Notes: a model not told the origin generated them from the letters alone. A stretch of 64,000 nt of DNA from Methanobacterium_B sp963825335 (GCA_963825335.1 CAWGSP010000001.1:2170001-2234000); one strand, 5' to 3'. Counted from the first letter of the stretch, positions 1 to 9,343 are shown. Made by a program: numbers and translations.

Positions 1-2
1 GT

Positions 3-77
3 GTATACTTGCCTAAAGAACATTCGGATGTTGTTAAAAATTTCGAGTTTAAAAATTACATAGAAATACCTGAATAA
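3..77 (+). CDS. 3' end of an unidentified protein gene
   Basis: An open frame runs in from the left edge and ends at TAA, 26 bases before ubiX. The 24 visible residues are hydrophilic and end in NYIEIPE. That is too little to name a family. The short gap and same strand suggest it is the gene upstream of ubiX-cbiT in one transcription unit. Only the frame and stop are visible, so the call rests on position and protein-like composition. Confidence 0.4.
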   Translation, partial: VYLPKEHSDVVKNFEFKNYIEIPE

Positions 78-103
78 ATATTTTTAATTAAAGAAGTGAC
101 AAA

Positions 104-661
104 ATGATAGTAATAGCAATTACGGGTGCAAGCGGTGTTATTTATGGTAAAAGACTCCTCGAAGTATTATCAAAAGCTGATAAAGAAACAATTCTCCTGA
201 TAACAGAACCAGCAAAACTAATTTTAAAACATGAACTGGGCATTACTGAATCGGAACTAGTGAAAATAGCAACAGAACACTATGATCCAGATGATCTAAC
301 AGCAACGATCAACAGTGGATCATTCAAATTTGAATCTATGATCATAGTACCGTGCACCATGAAAACAATATCAGCAATAGCAAATGGATACGGAAATAAT
401 GCTATAACAAGAACAGCCGATGTTGTACTCAAAGAACGAAGAAAATTGATACTAGTACCCAGAGAAACTCCTTTAAGGTCCGTACACCTGGAAAATATGC
501 TCAAAATAAGTCAAGAAGGTGGAATAATACTTCCTGCAATGCCAGGATTTTATCATAAACCAGAAAACACCGATGATCTAGTTGACTTTGTTGTTGGGAA
601 AATACTAGATGTAATGGGTATAGAAAACAATCTCTTTCACAGATGGGATGGGGAAATATAA
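104..661 (+). CDS. ubiX: flavin prenyltransferase UbiX
   Basis: This 185-residue protein begins with the FMN-binding Rossmann motif of the UbiX/Pad1 family (ITGASGVIYGKRLLEVL, residues 6-22). It also has the family segments IIVPCTMKTISAIANGYGNN and LVPRETPLRSVHLENML. UbiX prenylates FMN to make the cofactor of UbiD-type decarboxylases. In archaea these include the anhydromevalonate-phosphate decarboxylase of the modified mevalonate pathway, so the enzyme is plausibly needed for isoprenoid lipid synthesis. Length is normal. The ATG follows GAAGTGA by a few bases. The gene is followed at 2 bases by cbiT, an arrangement also known in Methanothermobacter. Confidence 0.93.
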   Translation: MIVIAITGASGVIYGKRLLEVLSKADKETILLITEPAKLILKHELGITESELVKIATEHYDPDDLTATINSGSFKFESMIIVPCTMKTISAIANGYGNNAITRTADVVLKERRKLILVPRETPLRSVHLENMLKISQEGGIILPAMPGFYHKPENTDDLVDFVVGKILDVMGIENNLFHRWDGEI

Positions 662-663
662 AC

Positions 664-1230
664 ATGATCCCGGATTCTAATTTTATTAAACGGCCCAATG
701 TACCTGGTCCAACCAAAGAAGAAGTCAGGTGTTTGGTAATATGCAAATCAAATGTATCATCTGAAGATATAGTGGTAGATGTAGGGTGTGGAACAGGGGG
801 ACTGACTGTTGAATTTGCAAAGAGGGCCAAAAAAGTCGTTGCAATAGATTTAAATCCGAATGCAATAACCACCACCCATGAAAACATCTTGAAACATCAG
901 GTTGAAAACCGTGTGGAACTTATAGAGGGTGATGGACTGGATGTGATTGAAGGTATCAACAACTTCGACATATTAATGGTGGGTGGAAGCAGTGGAAAAC
1001 TTCCTAACATAATTGAAAAAGGATATAGACAACTGAACAATGGAGGTAGGATTATTGTAACATCAATATTACTCGAAACCTGCTTAGAAGCCATTAACAC
1101 TTTAAAATCCATTGGTTTAATTCCCGACGTTGTGAATGTTTCAATTGCCAAGGGAGAAATAACCAAAAGGGGAACAATGATGTACGCCCGCAACCCCATT
1201 TTCATAATCTCAACCACTAAATCAATATAA
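664..1230 (+). CDS. cbiT: cobalt-precorrin-6B C15-methyltransferase (decarboxylating) CbiT
   Basis: The protein is a class I SAM-dependent methyltransferase of 188 residues. The SAM loop DVGCGTGGLTVEFAKR, the acidic turn AIDLNPNAI and the late motif RGTMMYARNP match CbiT, which methylates and decarboxylates the corrin ring in anaerobic cobalamin synthesis. B12 is essential for methanogenesis methyl transfer. An in-frame ATG exists 21 bases upstream inside ubiX. The start at 664 is preferred because the family begins with MIP(D/E) and GPTKEE follows soon after, and because it lies just past the ubiX stop with GATGGGG before it. It is co-transcribed with ubiX. Confidence 0.9.
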   Translation: MIPDSNFIKRPNVPGPTKEEVRCLVICKSNVSSEDIVVDVGCGTGGLTVEFAKRAKKVVAIDLNPNAITTTHENILKHQVENRVELIEGDGLDVIEGINNFDILMVGGSSGKLPNIIEKGYRQLNNGGRIIVTSILLETCLEAINTLKSIGLIPDVVNVSIAKGEITKRGTMMYARNPIFIISTTKSI

Positions 1231-1760
1231 AAAGTAACAACTAGCTTAAACTAGATTATTTTTTACATCCTATTTTCAATTAATTATTGATCGATAATTG
1301 AATTTTTGAATTTAATATATAAACTAATCCATGCTGTTTGATCTTTGTAATAATGCATTTAATGCTTATACTACATTTTCTAAACTGTGAATTCAATTTA
1401 TTCTCTCTGAAAGTATGTTATAAACTTCAAAGGGAATTTAAAGGCCTTATAGTTTATTTTAAAAAATTTATTAGACACACTAATTAGTTGCAAGTTCACT
1501 AAAACCCAAATGACTGTATCTCTTCGACATGTACGTTAATACTGTTGTAAATTCGAATCAATATTCTTTTGGGTTACATTCAAAATATGTTTGTTTCTAA
1601 TCCCTTTGTTAATCTTAAATAAATATTTGATGGTAAAAAATAGTTTATTAAGAGCTTAATATTGTTTATATTAACAATTGGGTAATAATTCTAGCTTAAA
1701 AAGTTATAAATATTAATTTGTTCATATTAATGTATAGTTCAATAAATGAACTTCAATTGA

Positions 1761-1979
1761 ATTTTGTTCTATTCTAGTGATGCCCAGATATTGAGAGATT
1801 ATTTGAAAAATAAGGGTGATAAACTCATAGAGGAAATTATTGACGATTCTGTAATATATTAAACTTGTTAATCGAGAATTGGATCATCTGGATAATAGGA
1901 AATATATTAAAATATTTTTTTGGTTAATACTGACAGACAGTATGATGAGCTCAATATCTTGAAATTGGAAGGAAATTAA
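1761..1979 (+). pseudogene. decayed reading frame, fragments only
   Basis: One segment (1761-1862) reads ILFYSSDAQILRDYLKNKG and continues KLIEEIIDDSVIY before a TAA. A second frame (from 1864) reads LVNRELDHLDNRKYIKI. A third frame, ending at 1979, reads RQYDELNILKLEGN. These charged, helix-like segments follow each other with frame changes. That suggests one former gene broken by indels. I do not recognise the family. Confidence 0.3.
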
Positions 1980-2043
1980 ACACACATCAAAATCACAAAT
2001 GACATCTAAAATTAACTATCTGAATCCGGCTTAAGGCGAGTAA

Positions 2044-2181
2044 ATGATAAGGAGACCCCAGGATAATCAAGATTCTGTTAACACCCTATGGCCAAAAATT
2101 CATAAAAAATACCGTAAAACGGTTGAAAAAACATATGAAGGAATTATTATATCAATAAGCCTGAAGAATAGTAGAACTTAA
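2044..2181 (+). CDS. possible small protein, 45 aa
   Basis: An ATG-initiated frame of 45 codons contains NTLWPKIHKKYRKTVEKTYE followed by a short hydrophobic stretch. The composition is protein-like and strongly basic. No clear Shine-Dalgarno sequence precedes it, and it lies directly after decayed frames, so it may be another remnant. I do not recognise it. Proximity to the MFS gene at 2225 on the same strand is the only context. Confidence 0.25.
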   Translation: MIRRPQDNQDSVNTLWPKIHKKYRKTVEKTYEGIIISISLKNSRT

Positions 2182-2224
2182 AAATAGTGCAATATTTATC
2201 TAAAATATTGTTTTAAAGATCCAA

Positions 2225-3652
2225 ATGGTCAGAAAGATGAATGATACAGATATTGTCAATGATGATGAGTTAAATGTAGGTTGGTTTACTCTTATAATTG
2301 TTACTTTGGCACTTTTTACCATATCGATAGATCTGACATTTTTGAATGTGGCAATAACCACTCTGGTTCATGATTTACACACAACAATTTTTAACATTCA
2401 AAATATAATCGTACTGTACGCCTTGGTTCTTGCAAGTTTGACCCTACTAAGCGGTGAATTGGAAAAGGTTTTGGGCCGGAAAAGAACATTTTTAATCGGT
2501 GCAGGTATTTACGGAGTTGGAACCTTCGTAGCTGCAATCAGTATCAACAGTACGATGCTTCTCATAGGATGGTCTATTTTAGAAGGAATCGGCGGTGCAC
2601 TAATGTGGGTTGCAACAACATCCATAGTAATCGGGAGTTATAGTGGAAAGAGAAGAGCCACAGCATTGGGTTTGGTCGCTTCTATTGCGTCTGGTGCGGC
2701 TTTGGTAGGCCCAATAATTGGTGGTTTTTTAACAACCTACTACAGCTGGAGATATGCTTTTGGATTGGAATTCATCATAATACTCGTTATACTGTTATTC
2801 TCCAGAGTCATACCATCATTTCCTAAAACAATGGACTGGTCAGACATTAATATTATTGGTGCTGTAAACTCGGGATTGGGAATTTTTTTACTTGTTTACG
2901 GATTCATTCTTATTAACAATCCAATCACCGAACATATATCGCCATTGGTTATAATTTCTGGAATTATTCTTTTAATTATCTTCTATCTCAACCAAAGAAG
3001 TAGAATAAGCAAAAATTTGCATCCACTAGTCGATATCAGATTATTTAAAATTAGAGAGTTTGTTTTGGGTAATATTAACAGATTTTTATTGGGGTTAGTT
3101 ACAGGCGGGATACGTTTTATAATTCCAGTATTTGTACAAACAGTGTTGGGATTCAGTGCAATTAAAACCGGTTATATTTTAGTTGTTATGGTTGCACCAA
3201 TGTTTTTGGTAACATTCACTACTGGTACTATTTCTGTGAGATTCCAACCAAGATATATCATATCATCTGGCTTTTTGATAGCGCTTATCGGTAGTATCTA
3301 CCTGATCAGCATTTTCAGTTTACATTCGACCTTCGCCGAGATAGCCCTTGGATTAGCTCTGATAGGATTGGGTGGAGGAATTATTTCACCACACCTATCT
3401 AATCTGGGATTTTCAAAAATTGGACGAGAAAAACAACCTGATGCTTCAGCTGTTTGGAATACTAACAGTAATCTTAACTCTGCAATGGGAACTGCAATAT
3501 TGGGACTAATATTGTTGATGGGAGTAACCAATGCATTTTCATTGGAGAGATTGGTTGCAGGAATGGAAGATGCATTTTATGTGATTACAATCATATTATT
3601 CGTGGGAATTATTGTATCGCAATTTATTAAACCTTATCAAAGAATTCAGTAG
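2225..3652 (+). CDS. MFS drug exporter, DHA2 (EmrB/QacA-like) type
   Basis: This 475-residue polytopic protein has 12-14 hydrophobic segments. The loop after the second helix carries a degenerate motif A (GELEKVLGRKRTF, about residue 77), and helix 5 carries an antiporter motif C-like run (ASGAALVGPIIGG). These point to the major facilitator superfamily, drug:H+ antiporter-2 group, which exports hydrophobic compounds using the ion gradient. Substrate cannot be told. A second ATG lies 12 bases in (2237), and neither start has a strong SD. The gene converges on another DHA2-type gene (3771-5468, minus), so they share a terminator region but not a transcript. Confidence 0.85.
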   Translation: MVRKMNDTDIVNDDELNVGWFTLIIVTLALFTISIDLTFLNVAITTLVHDLHTTIFNIQNIIVLYALVLASLTLLSGELEKVLGRKRTFLIGAGIYGVGTFVAAISINSTMLLIGWSILEGIGGALMWVATTSIVIGSYSGKRRATALGLVASIASGAALVGPIIGGFLTTYYSWRYAFGLEFIIILVILLFSRVIPSFPKTMDWSDINIIGAVNSGLGIFLLVYGFILINNPITEHISPLVIISGIILLIIFYLNQRSRISKNLHPLVDIRLFKIREFVLGNINRFLLGLVTGGIRFIIPVFVQTVLGFSAIKTGYILVVMVAPMFLVTFTTGTISVRFQPRYIISSGFLIALIGSIYLISIFSLHSTFAEIALGLALIGLGGGIISPHLSNLGFSKIGREKQPDASAVWNTNSNLNSAMGTAILGLILLMGVTNAFSLERLVAGMEDAFYVITIILFVGIIVSQFIKPYQRIQ

Positions 3653-3770
3653 AATAAATATTCATCAAAGTTCGGCAAGGATCAATTGAATATATGATAA
3701 ATTTAATAATTTTTTTGAATTCTTAAAAAATAAAAAAAAATATATGGAACAATTAATTTAGTTTATCTAC

Positions 3771-5468
3771 TTATTTGGATTTTCCATTTGATTCATAAAC
3801 TGACTCTGGTTTTGCGTGTTTTTCGTGTATGTAACTTTTTCCCCTTAGTGCTGATAACACGGCTGCTATTATACAGAATATAGCACCAATAACGAATGAT
3901 ATTCTTAATGATGGTAAGAATGCATTAGCTAAAGTTGAGGGGAACCATGTAGTTCCAGTGAGGGTTGTTAATGTAGCTTTTGGTATGGATGCCACCAAAA
4001 ATGGTGGTAATGATGTTAGTATCGCATTGACAGGATTGTATCCTAAGAACGCTGAAAATAATGCCCCTGTTGGTGGTATATTACCCAGTATTGGGGCGAG
4101 TTTAATGGCACCGATACTTGCCAGCGATGTAGCCATGGCATCCGGAAATCTCTGTGTTATTCCAACAATGACTATGGTGAAAAATATTGCCATACTGGCT
4201 GTGAATGATGTGTTCATGATGGTAAACATCATACCAGAAGCAACTCCCCTGTCTTGCGGTGGTACAGAATTCATTATAGATGAACTGTTCGGCGAACCAA
4301 ACATTCCACCACCAATACCCATGATAAACAAAACCAAAGCAAATTCTATGTAACTGAAGTTATATGGAAGTGCAGCTAATAGCAAGAAAGCTAAAGCACT
4401 TAAAAGCATTCCACCTGTGGCTATCCAGCGAGGACCATATTTATCCGATAATATGCCTGAAATTGGACCCATAATAATTATTCCAACTGTTAATGGTATC
4501 ATGTAAATTCCAGCCCAGAACGGTGTGGAACTGTAACTGTAACCATGGAGCGGCAACCAAATACCCTGCAGTAGTAAAATTAGCATGAACATCATACCAC
4601 CCCTACTCAGAGCAGATAGCATTCCAGCTGCATTAGCATAACTGAACATTCGGATTTTAAAGAGATCCAAACGGAACATTGGAGATTTAACCTTGCTTTC
4701 AATGATTGGGAATAGTATAAGAAGAGCTAATCCTGCCAATATAGATACTATGACCCATGGGTTACTCCATCCCATTGGCGCAGTTTTATATGGTATTAAT
4801 CCATACGTCACACCCAGAAGCATCAGGGTAATGCCCAAAATAAATGTTGCATTTCCCCAAATATCAATACTCGTTTTCTCAGATTTGATTGACATTTCTT
4901 TCAATTTAAAGTATGAGAATACAGTACCAAATAATCCGAATGGCACGCTTATAAGGAAAACAAATCTCCAATCAAAGATTGCGAGCACACCACCGAGTAT
5001 CAAGCCCAAAAATTGTCCAGACATCAAGGCAACCATATTGATACCCAATGCTTTCCCTAGTTCATTGTGTGGGAATGCATCGGTAAGTATAGCAGCACTG
5101 TTTGCCATGAATAATGCTGTACCTGTTGCTTGAAATACTCTGAAAGCGATAATTTCTAATGCACCGGCATCTCCTGTGGAAGGTGTGAGATACAATAAAA
5201 CAGACCCTAGTGTGAAGATTAAAAACCCTAAACGGAACATTTTTACTCGGCCATACATGTCTGAAAGACGGCCGAAACTTAATAGTAGTGTTGCAGTGAC
5301 CAGCCCATAACCCATCAATATCCATAGAAGATATTGAAAAGAATTCAAAGGATTGATATGGATACCATTGAAGATAGCAGGAAGAGAAATTAAAACAATA
5401 CTCATATTTATCATACCCATTAATGAGGATATGATAACATTTATCATGGCTATCCATTTATAATCCAA
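3771..5468 (-). CDS. MFS drug exporter, DHA2 (EmrB/QacA-like) type
   Basis: The product has 565 residues and about 14 membrane spans. Motif A is a good match (GRLSDMYGRVKMFRLG, residues about 66-81) and motif C reads SGQFLGLILGG. It is longer than its convergent neighbour, mainly through a loop near residues 440-500 before the last helices. The start is taken as TTG at 5468, because GAAGGTGG lies 7 bases upstream; the next ATG is seven codons further in with no SD. It is likely a proton-driven exporter of unknown substrate. No regulator is adjacent. Confidence 0.85.
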   Translation of the reverse strand: MDYKWIAMINVIISSLMGMINMSIVLISLPAIFNGIHINPLNSFQYLLWILMGYGLVTATLLLSFGRLSDMYGRVKMFRLGFLIFTLGSVLLYLTPSTGDAGALEIIAFRVFQATGTALFMANSAAILTDAFPHNELGKALGINMVALMSGQFLGLILGGVLAIFDWRFVFLISVPFGLFGTVFSYFKLKEMSIKSEKTSIDIWGNATFILGITLMLLGVTYGLIPYKTAPMGWSNPWVIVSILAGLALLILFPIIESKVKSPMFRLDLFKIRMFSYANAAGMLSALSRGGMMFMLILLLQGIWLPLHGYSYSSTPFWAGIYMIPLTVGIIIMGPISGILSDKYGPRWIATGGMLLSALAFLLLAALPYNFSYIEFALVLFIMGIGGGMFGSPNSSSIMNSVPPQDRGVASGMMFTIMNTSFTASMAIFFTIVIVGITQRFPDAMATSLASIGAIKLAPILGNIPPTGALFSAFLGYNPVNAILTSLPPFLVASIPKATLTTLTGTTWFPSTLANAFLPSLRISFVIGAIFCIIAAVLSALRGKSYIHEKHAKPESVYESNGKSK

Positions 5469-5618
5469 AAGAAACCCACCTTCTAATTTTCATGATTCGA
5501 TTATTAATATAATTCATTTATTTCACCTTTAAATCAAAATTTTTGATATCGTTATCTAATATTTGTCAATTAAATCCGTACGATATATTTATTCGTTATT
5601 TAAATAGTAATTGTTTAT

Positions 5619-6083
5619 TTAAGGCACAACTAAAACAGGTTTTTTTGCTTCCCTAACAACTCTTTCAGTAACACTTCCGAGCACGAATCTGTCGAAACCA
5701 TGTCTACCAGAAGCTCCCATAACAATCAGATCAATATTTTCCTCATTAATTGTATTGAGAATTTGAATATGAGGTCTACCCTCCTTAATTATGTTTTTTA
5801 AGTTAACATTTAAACATTTGCCTTTACACTGTTCGTCCTCGAATGACCGTGTGAAATCTTCGATTATTTGTTTACCTTCGGTTCTGATTTCTTGATAGTA
5901 AGAATCATCGGGAGTGGGTAATGTTGATAACGGTAATGTAGTTGCTAAACTCGGAAAATGCGGTTCAACAACAAATATAATTACTATATCAGCTCCACTT
6001 TTATCAGCAATCCATAATACATGTTCATTGGCTCTTTTAGAATTTTCAGATCCATCTGTTGGAAGTAAAATTTTTTTATACAT
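5619..6083 (-). CDS. universal stress protein, UspA family
   Basis: The frame is open further upstream, but the start at 6083 is chosen because AGGTGA precedes that ATG and the family always begins with (M)YKKILLPTDGS. The 154-residue product ends with the ATP-binding signature GASGRHGFDRFVLGSVTE followed by REAKKPVLVVP, so it belongs to the ATP-binding class of UspA domains. Such proteins are cytoplasmic dimers linked to stress responses; the exact role is not set by sequence. An insertion around residues 40-70 is typical of archaeal members. It stands alone. Confidence 0.9.
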   Translation of the reverse strand: MYKKILLPTDGSENSKRANEHVLWIADKSGADIVIIFVVEPHFPSLATTLPLSTLPTPDDSYYQEIRTEGKQIIEDFTRSFEDEQCKGKCLNVNLKNIIKEGRPHIQILNTINEENIDLIVMGASGRHGFDRFVLGSVTERVVREAKKPVLVVP

Positions 6084-6443
6084 TTTTTTCACCTGATTAT
6101 TTTTTACCTCAAATAACTCCAATTTAATGTATACATAACTGTATTTCCAATTTAATCCTAACATCTTAACTAGAATGATATGAAATACAACAATTTATAG
6201 GATCATATGATAATATCCTCAACAATATTGATATTACCATATACTTTCACTGATAGTTATTGAATAAATATTCAAATTAATACTATCATTTGCGTGTAAA
6301 CCAATTAAATCTTTATAAATTTAAATAAATAGGATATAAACTTGTTTAATCAAATAATGTCATAACATTCAGCACATAAACTAAAGTAACATAATTTTGT
6401 TGGATTTAACATGTTGATCAATAAAAAGAAAGGTGGTAATTTA

Positions 6444-6692
6444 TTATTCAATACCATCAATCACAGAGTCATAGTATTCCTTCAAAATTTTGGGACAGTC
6501 CGGACATTCTTCTATTTTACGATTTAATGTCAACTCAATTTCACGATTTTCTCTTTGAATTTCTACTTTTTTAACGTATTTGTGTCCCAATAATTTTTCT
6601 TTAATTTGATCTATTTTGTCTGATGGCAGTGTTACATCAGTAATCAGTATAGCAGATTTATCTTTTTCAGTGTGCCCTAAAAATTCTACCAT
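6444..6692 (-). CDS. conserved-looking small protein with C-terminal CPDC motif
   Basis: The 82-residue protein starts 5 bases after GGTGAT. It has an alternating beta-alpha-beta pattern (SAILITDVTLPSDKIDQIKE) and a C-terminal ECPDCPKILKEYYDSV segment whose two cysteines are spaced CxxC. It could bind a metal or be redox-active, or it may be an ACT-like or Lrp-like small fold; neither can be shown. I do not recognise a named family. It stands alone on the minus strand, about 360 bases upstream of the stress protein gene. Confidence 0.65.
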   Translation of the reverse strand: MVEFLGHTEKDKSAILITDVTLPSDKIDQIKEKLLGHKYVKKVEIQRENREIELTLNRKIEECPDCPKILKEYYDSVIDGIE

Positions 6693-6939
6693 TTTTTATC
6701 ACCACTTATTATTATGGTATTTAAATTTTAAGTAATTTTCATTTAAAAATAACATGTTATAGATAGCGCATTGATATAGTCCTAATAGAACCCGTAATAG
6801 CGATTTATACCAATGTATATCATACATCGGGTTAAAATATTAAAATAAACTCTAAATTATGGATTTTTATTATCTGGATTGGATAAATTATTTATTTAAA
6901 AAAAGAAAAGAATTTGGTGTTGTTATAGGTTTTAAACAA

Positions 6940-7053
6940 TTAAAAGAATCGTTGTTTTTCTGGTTTCAAACTTACATATGTTGGTAATCCATCAGTTTTA
7001 TTGTAGAATGCTTGAACTTGGAAATTCCATCTTTCACCTGAGCCAAAGTTAAA
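6940..7053 (-). pseudogene. fragment of a FxLYD-like surface protein
   Basis: On the minus strand an open segment reads NFGSGERWNFQVQAFYNKTD and ends LKPEKQRFF before TAA. The G-x-G-E-x-W-x-F-x-V pattern is typical of the last strands of FxLYD and related Ig-like domains in methanogen surface proteins. A stop lies immediately upstream in frame and no start is available. It is probably the 3' remnant of the broken gene at 7220-7589 or of a lost neighbour. Confidence 0.45.
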
Positions 7054-7219
7054 TTATTTTACTGAAGTAATAATTTAGGAATATCAGGAACATAACTAAG
7101 CAAGCAACTCAGTTGTTTACAGTCCATGAGAACAAAACCTTACAAGATAATATGGCAATTATGAAAATCCACTAAAAAAATCTTATTTTTATTTTTCGAT
7201 CCAAAAAAAATTAATAATT

Positions 7220-7589
7220 TTATGTTGGTGTTGCATTTATCACTTGTACAGAGCCTGCCTCAACAACAGGATCTTCTGGAAGTGTAACATTGTAATTAGC
7301 ATCTGTATTTGAATCTATAACTTTGATAACAAACATTTTTTCTGATACTACACTGCCTGTATCACCTATGCCTTCAATATTTAATGATACATTATCAAAA
7401 TTCTTAGGAGAATTGTCTCTTACTGCACCGTTTATATACACATCTTTATTTGTATAGGCTTGAGTAACAATTGGAGTGTTATCTTGAACAATTTGATTCT
7501 TGTATAGTAGGTTTATTTTGAGCAGTTATGTAACTTGAAAATGATATTATTATAATAATAATGGTTAATATGATGATACTACTCTTCAT
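7220..7589 (-). pseudogene. frameshifted small secreted protein
   Basis: An ATG at 7589, with AAGGTAAT before it, opens a classical signal peptide (MKSSIIILTII, then a hydrophobic run ending SSYITAQN). That frame stops at 7479. A second frame continues the protein from about 7500 (QIVQDNTPIVTQAYTNKDVY through LNIEGIGDTGSV) to the stop at 7220. Removing one base in the A-rich run near 7510 would join them as ...TAQNNLLYKNQIVQDN.... The joined protein of about 122 residues would be a small extracytoplasmic beta-rich domain. Either the gene is broken or one base is miscalled. A GTG at 7441 could start a cytoplasmic remnant, but no SD supports it. Confidence 0.6.
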
Positions 7590-7773
7590 AGTGTATTACC
7601 TTTAATTAAACTATTTTATATCATATTACTCTTCTCATTTATCCCTTATAACTTTAATTTAACCACAAGTATAGACCATATTAAATATTACAATAATCTA
7701 GTTCTATATATGGTTCAAAATAATATAAATAATGATGTCTATTTTTTAATCATAAAATATTTAAAGGCTTAGA

Positions 7774-8049
7774 ATGAGACATATATTTAGTATTCAAAAA
7801 AATGGTAAAGTGGTTGATTTAATGGAGAGGTTGACTCTCGATCAGTACAGAAGAATGGTAGAAGAAGTAATCGAGTTCAAAAATTTGCACGGAAAAATGC
7901 CAACCTATACAATTGTTGATGGTTGTAAAATTAACAAAAATGTATACGTTGATATGATAGAAACTACCAACAAGTTTATACTCGAAATGGGCCGTAATCC
8001 AGAACATATAGAAATAGGAAAAACAGTGGAAATGAAATGTAAACTATGA
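7774..8049 (+). CDS. small protein with a pseudomurein-binding-repeat-like domain, no signal peptide
   Basis: Residues about 20-80 follow the pattern of the pseudomurein-binding repeat (PMBR): LTLDQYRRMVEEVIEFKN, then the G-K-M-P-x-Y turn (LHGKMPTYTIVDG), the short strand, and a final helix (YVDMIETTNKFILEMG). PMBR domains normally anchor secreted proteins to the pseudomurein wall. Here there is no signal peptide or membrane span in 91 residues, so the location and role are open. AGG precedes the ATG by about 8 bases. The gene stands alone. Confidence 0.65.
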   Translation: MRHIFSIQKNGKVVDLMERLTLDQYRRMVEEVIEFKNLHGKMPTYTIVDGCKINKNVYVDMIETTNKFILEMGRNPEHIEIGKTVEMKCKL

Positions 8050-8368
8050 TACTCATATTCACAGTTTACGATTCCACAAAGTTTTATTGAAAATATTACT
8101 GGAACAAATGTTTATTTTTAATGCTCAAACATTACCATCATTACATGCTTTCATTAAATTCATTTTAAATCTTAAACCAAAAAACATTCTTACAAAAAAA
8201 AATGATCTTTTTGTTCAATTGCAAGGTGTAAAAATTTCTATAAATTAATTAACCTGCACATTATTTATATGAATGAAATTTTTTTTAAGAATTTTAACTA
8301 AAAATTGTTATAAATAGATCAGCATGTTAGATCAATATAATCGATAAATTCATGAAAAGGTGTTAAAT
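8050..8368 (+). other. intergenic, nothing recognised
   Basis: This is AT-rich sequence with no open frame longer than about 20 codons that looks protein-like. The last 60 bases hold the promoter region and the AAAGGTG SD of the gene at 8369. Confidence 0.5.
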
Positions 8369-8629
8369 ATGGCTATGAAACTCTGGAATTTTGTTGAAAA
8401 AGTGAATGAAATAAAAAATGCAACTATATATGTGGAAAACTACTCATACGATGAACTTGATTCTGGAGAAGAAATACACAGGGCCGAGATGAATGTTGAA
8501 GATACTGACACTGAAAACATCATTGCAACCTATATAATTGAAGCTGATTCCAAGAAAGCTTTGGACAACCAAGTGAAGTTCACTATTGGAGGATATTTCA
8601 ACAAGATAGATATTGTAAATAAAATATAA
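8369..8629 (+). CDS. uncharacterised small protein, 86 aa
   Basis: The ATG at 8369 is chosen because AAGGTG lies 6 bases upstream; a GTG inside that SD gives a longer frame but is less likely. The protein is acidic with a central ESGEE-like turn and two amphipathic strands (NATIYVENYSYDELDSGEEI), ending in KFTIGGYFNKIDIVNKI. No signal peptide, cysteines or nucleotide motif are visible. I do not recognise the family. It stands alone upstream of the histone gene. Confidence 0.6.
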   Translation: MAMKLWNFVEKVNEIKNATIYVENYSYDELDSGEEIHRAEMNVEDTDTENIIATYIIEADSKKALDNQVKFTIGGYFNKIDIVNKI

Positions 8630-8715
8630 AATAACTTCAACATAAAATAAATTTTAATTAGACAAATCTGAATTTAGAGATTAAATTATCTTCTTTTTTC
8701 CGTTTATATTTTAGA

Positions 8716-8850
8716 TTACCCACTCCTGTTTACTTTAATGTAATATTTGGCTAGTAAACAATGAACCAATGGTGTAAATATATTATCAACATCATTTGCT
8801 GTATTGCTGTAACTAAATTCCGGTCATAAAGTTGCTGCTAATATTACCAT
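8716..8850 (-). pseudogene. possible remnant with an in-frame TGA
   Basis: On the minus strand an ATG at 8850 opens MVILAATL, then meets TGA, and the same frame continues PEFSYSNTANDVDNIFTPL to a second stop at 8716. The segment after the stop is protein-like. I treat it as a small decayed gene. There is no sign of selenocysteine or pyrrolysine decoding, and pyrrolysine would need TAG. Confidence 0.25.
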
Positions 8851-9085
8851 TCCGAATAAAATAAACTGTAAATGATGATGTACTAAGTATATAACATTAT
8901 ATGTTTTATTAACCGAATTTTAAGGTTCTGTTATAGAGTTTTTATTGTTTACGATAGAAATCTTGGATTTCATAGGGTGTGAGATGTTTTTTATGAGATA
9001 TGTGAATAATGATAATTTTCGAAAGTTAAACATAATCTTGAATTTGGACTAGAGTTCTGTTTTTTTGATCAACTATTTTGCCAAC

Positions 9086-9132
9086 AAACTTAAATACGGT
9101 GGAGGCTCAAATAATAGTATGAGGTGTAATTT
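9086..9132 (+). promoter_or_regulatory. TATA element and SD of the histone gene
   Basis: A TATA-like CTTAAATA lies at 9089-9096, about 40 bases before the ATG. A near-consensus SD, GAGGTG, lies at 9121-9126. The layout fits an archaeal TBP/TFB promoter with a short leader, as expected for a highly expressed chromatin protein. Confidence 0.5.
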
Positions 9133-9339
9133 ATGACCGAATTACCAATTGCCCCAGTGGGAAGAATAATGAAAAATTCTGGAGCACAAAGAGTGAGTGA
9201 TGAAGCTAAGGACGAATTAGCCAACGTTTTAGAAGAATCAGGGGAAACTATTTCTGCAGAAGCTATTAAATTAGCAAAACACGCAGGAAGAAAAACTGTT
9301 AAAGGATCGGATATAAAATTAGCAGTCAAAATGATTTAA
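9133..9339 (+). CDS. archaeal histone (HMf/HMt type)
   Basis: The 68-residue protein is a single histone fold of the usual archaeal length. It opens with ELPIAPVGRIMKNSGAQRVS, has the central helix DEAKDELANVLEESGE, and ends with the K-x-x-G-R-K-T-V-K-G-x-D-I loop-helix. It dimerises and wraps DNA into archaeal nucleosome-like particles. No tails or insertions are present. A near-perfect SD and a TATA element precede it, and a run of twelve T residues follows directly. Confidence 0.97.
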   Translation: MTELPIAPVGRIMKNSGAQRVSDEAKDELANVLEESGETISAEAIKLAKHAGRKTVKGSDIKLAVKMI

Positions 9340-9343
9340 ATAA

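Larger units (their letters stand above)
1231..2224 (+). other. 1-kb stretch without an intact gene
   Basis: This region is very AT-rich with many stops in all frames. Between about 1761 and 2181 several short, protein-like open segments lie in different frames, as expected of a decayed gene or genes; they are listed separately. I see no tRNA, CRISPR repeat or insertion-sequence ends. The last 40 bases hold the promoter side of the MFS gene at 2225. Confidence 0.5.

Noticed and set aside
8716..8850. selenoprotein with in-frame TGA
   Set aside because: No SECIS-like structure or redox context is visible, and a decayed gene is simpler.
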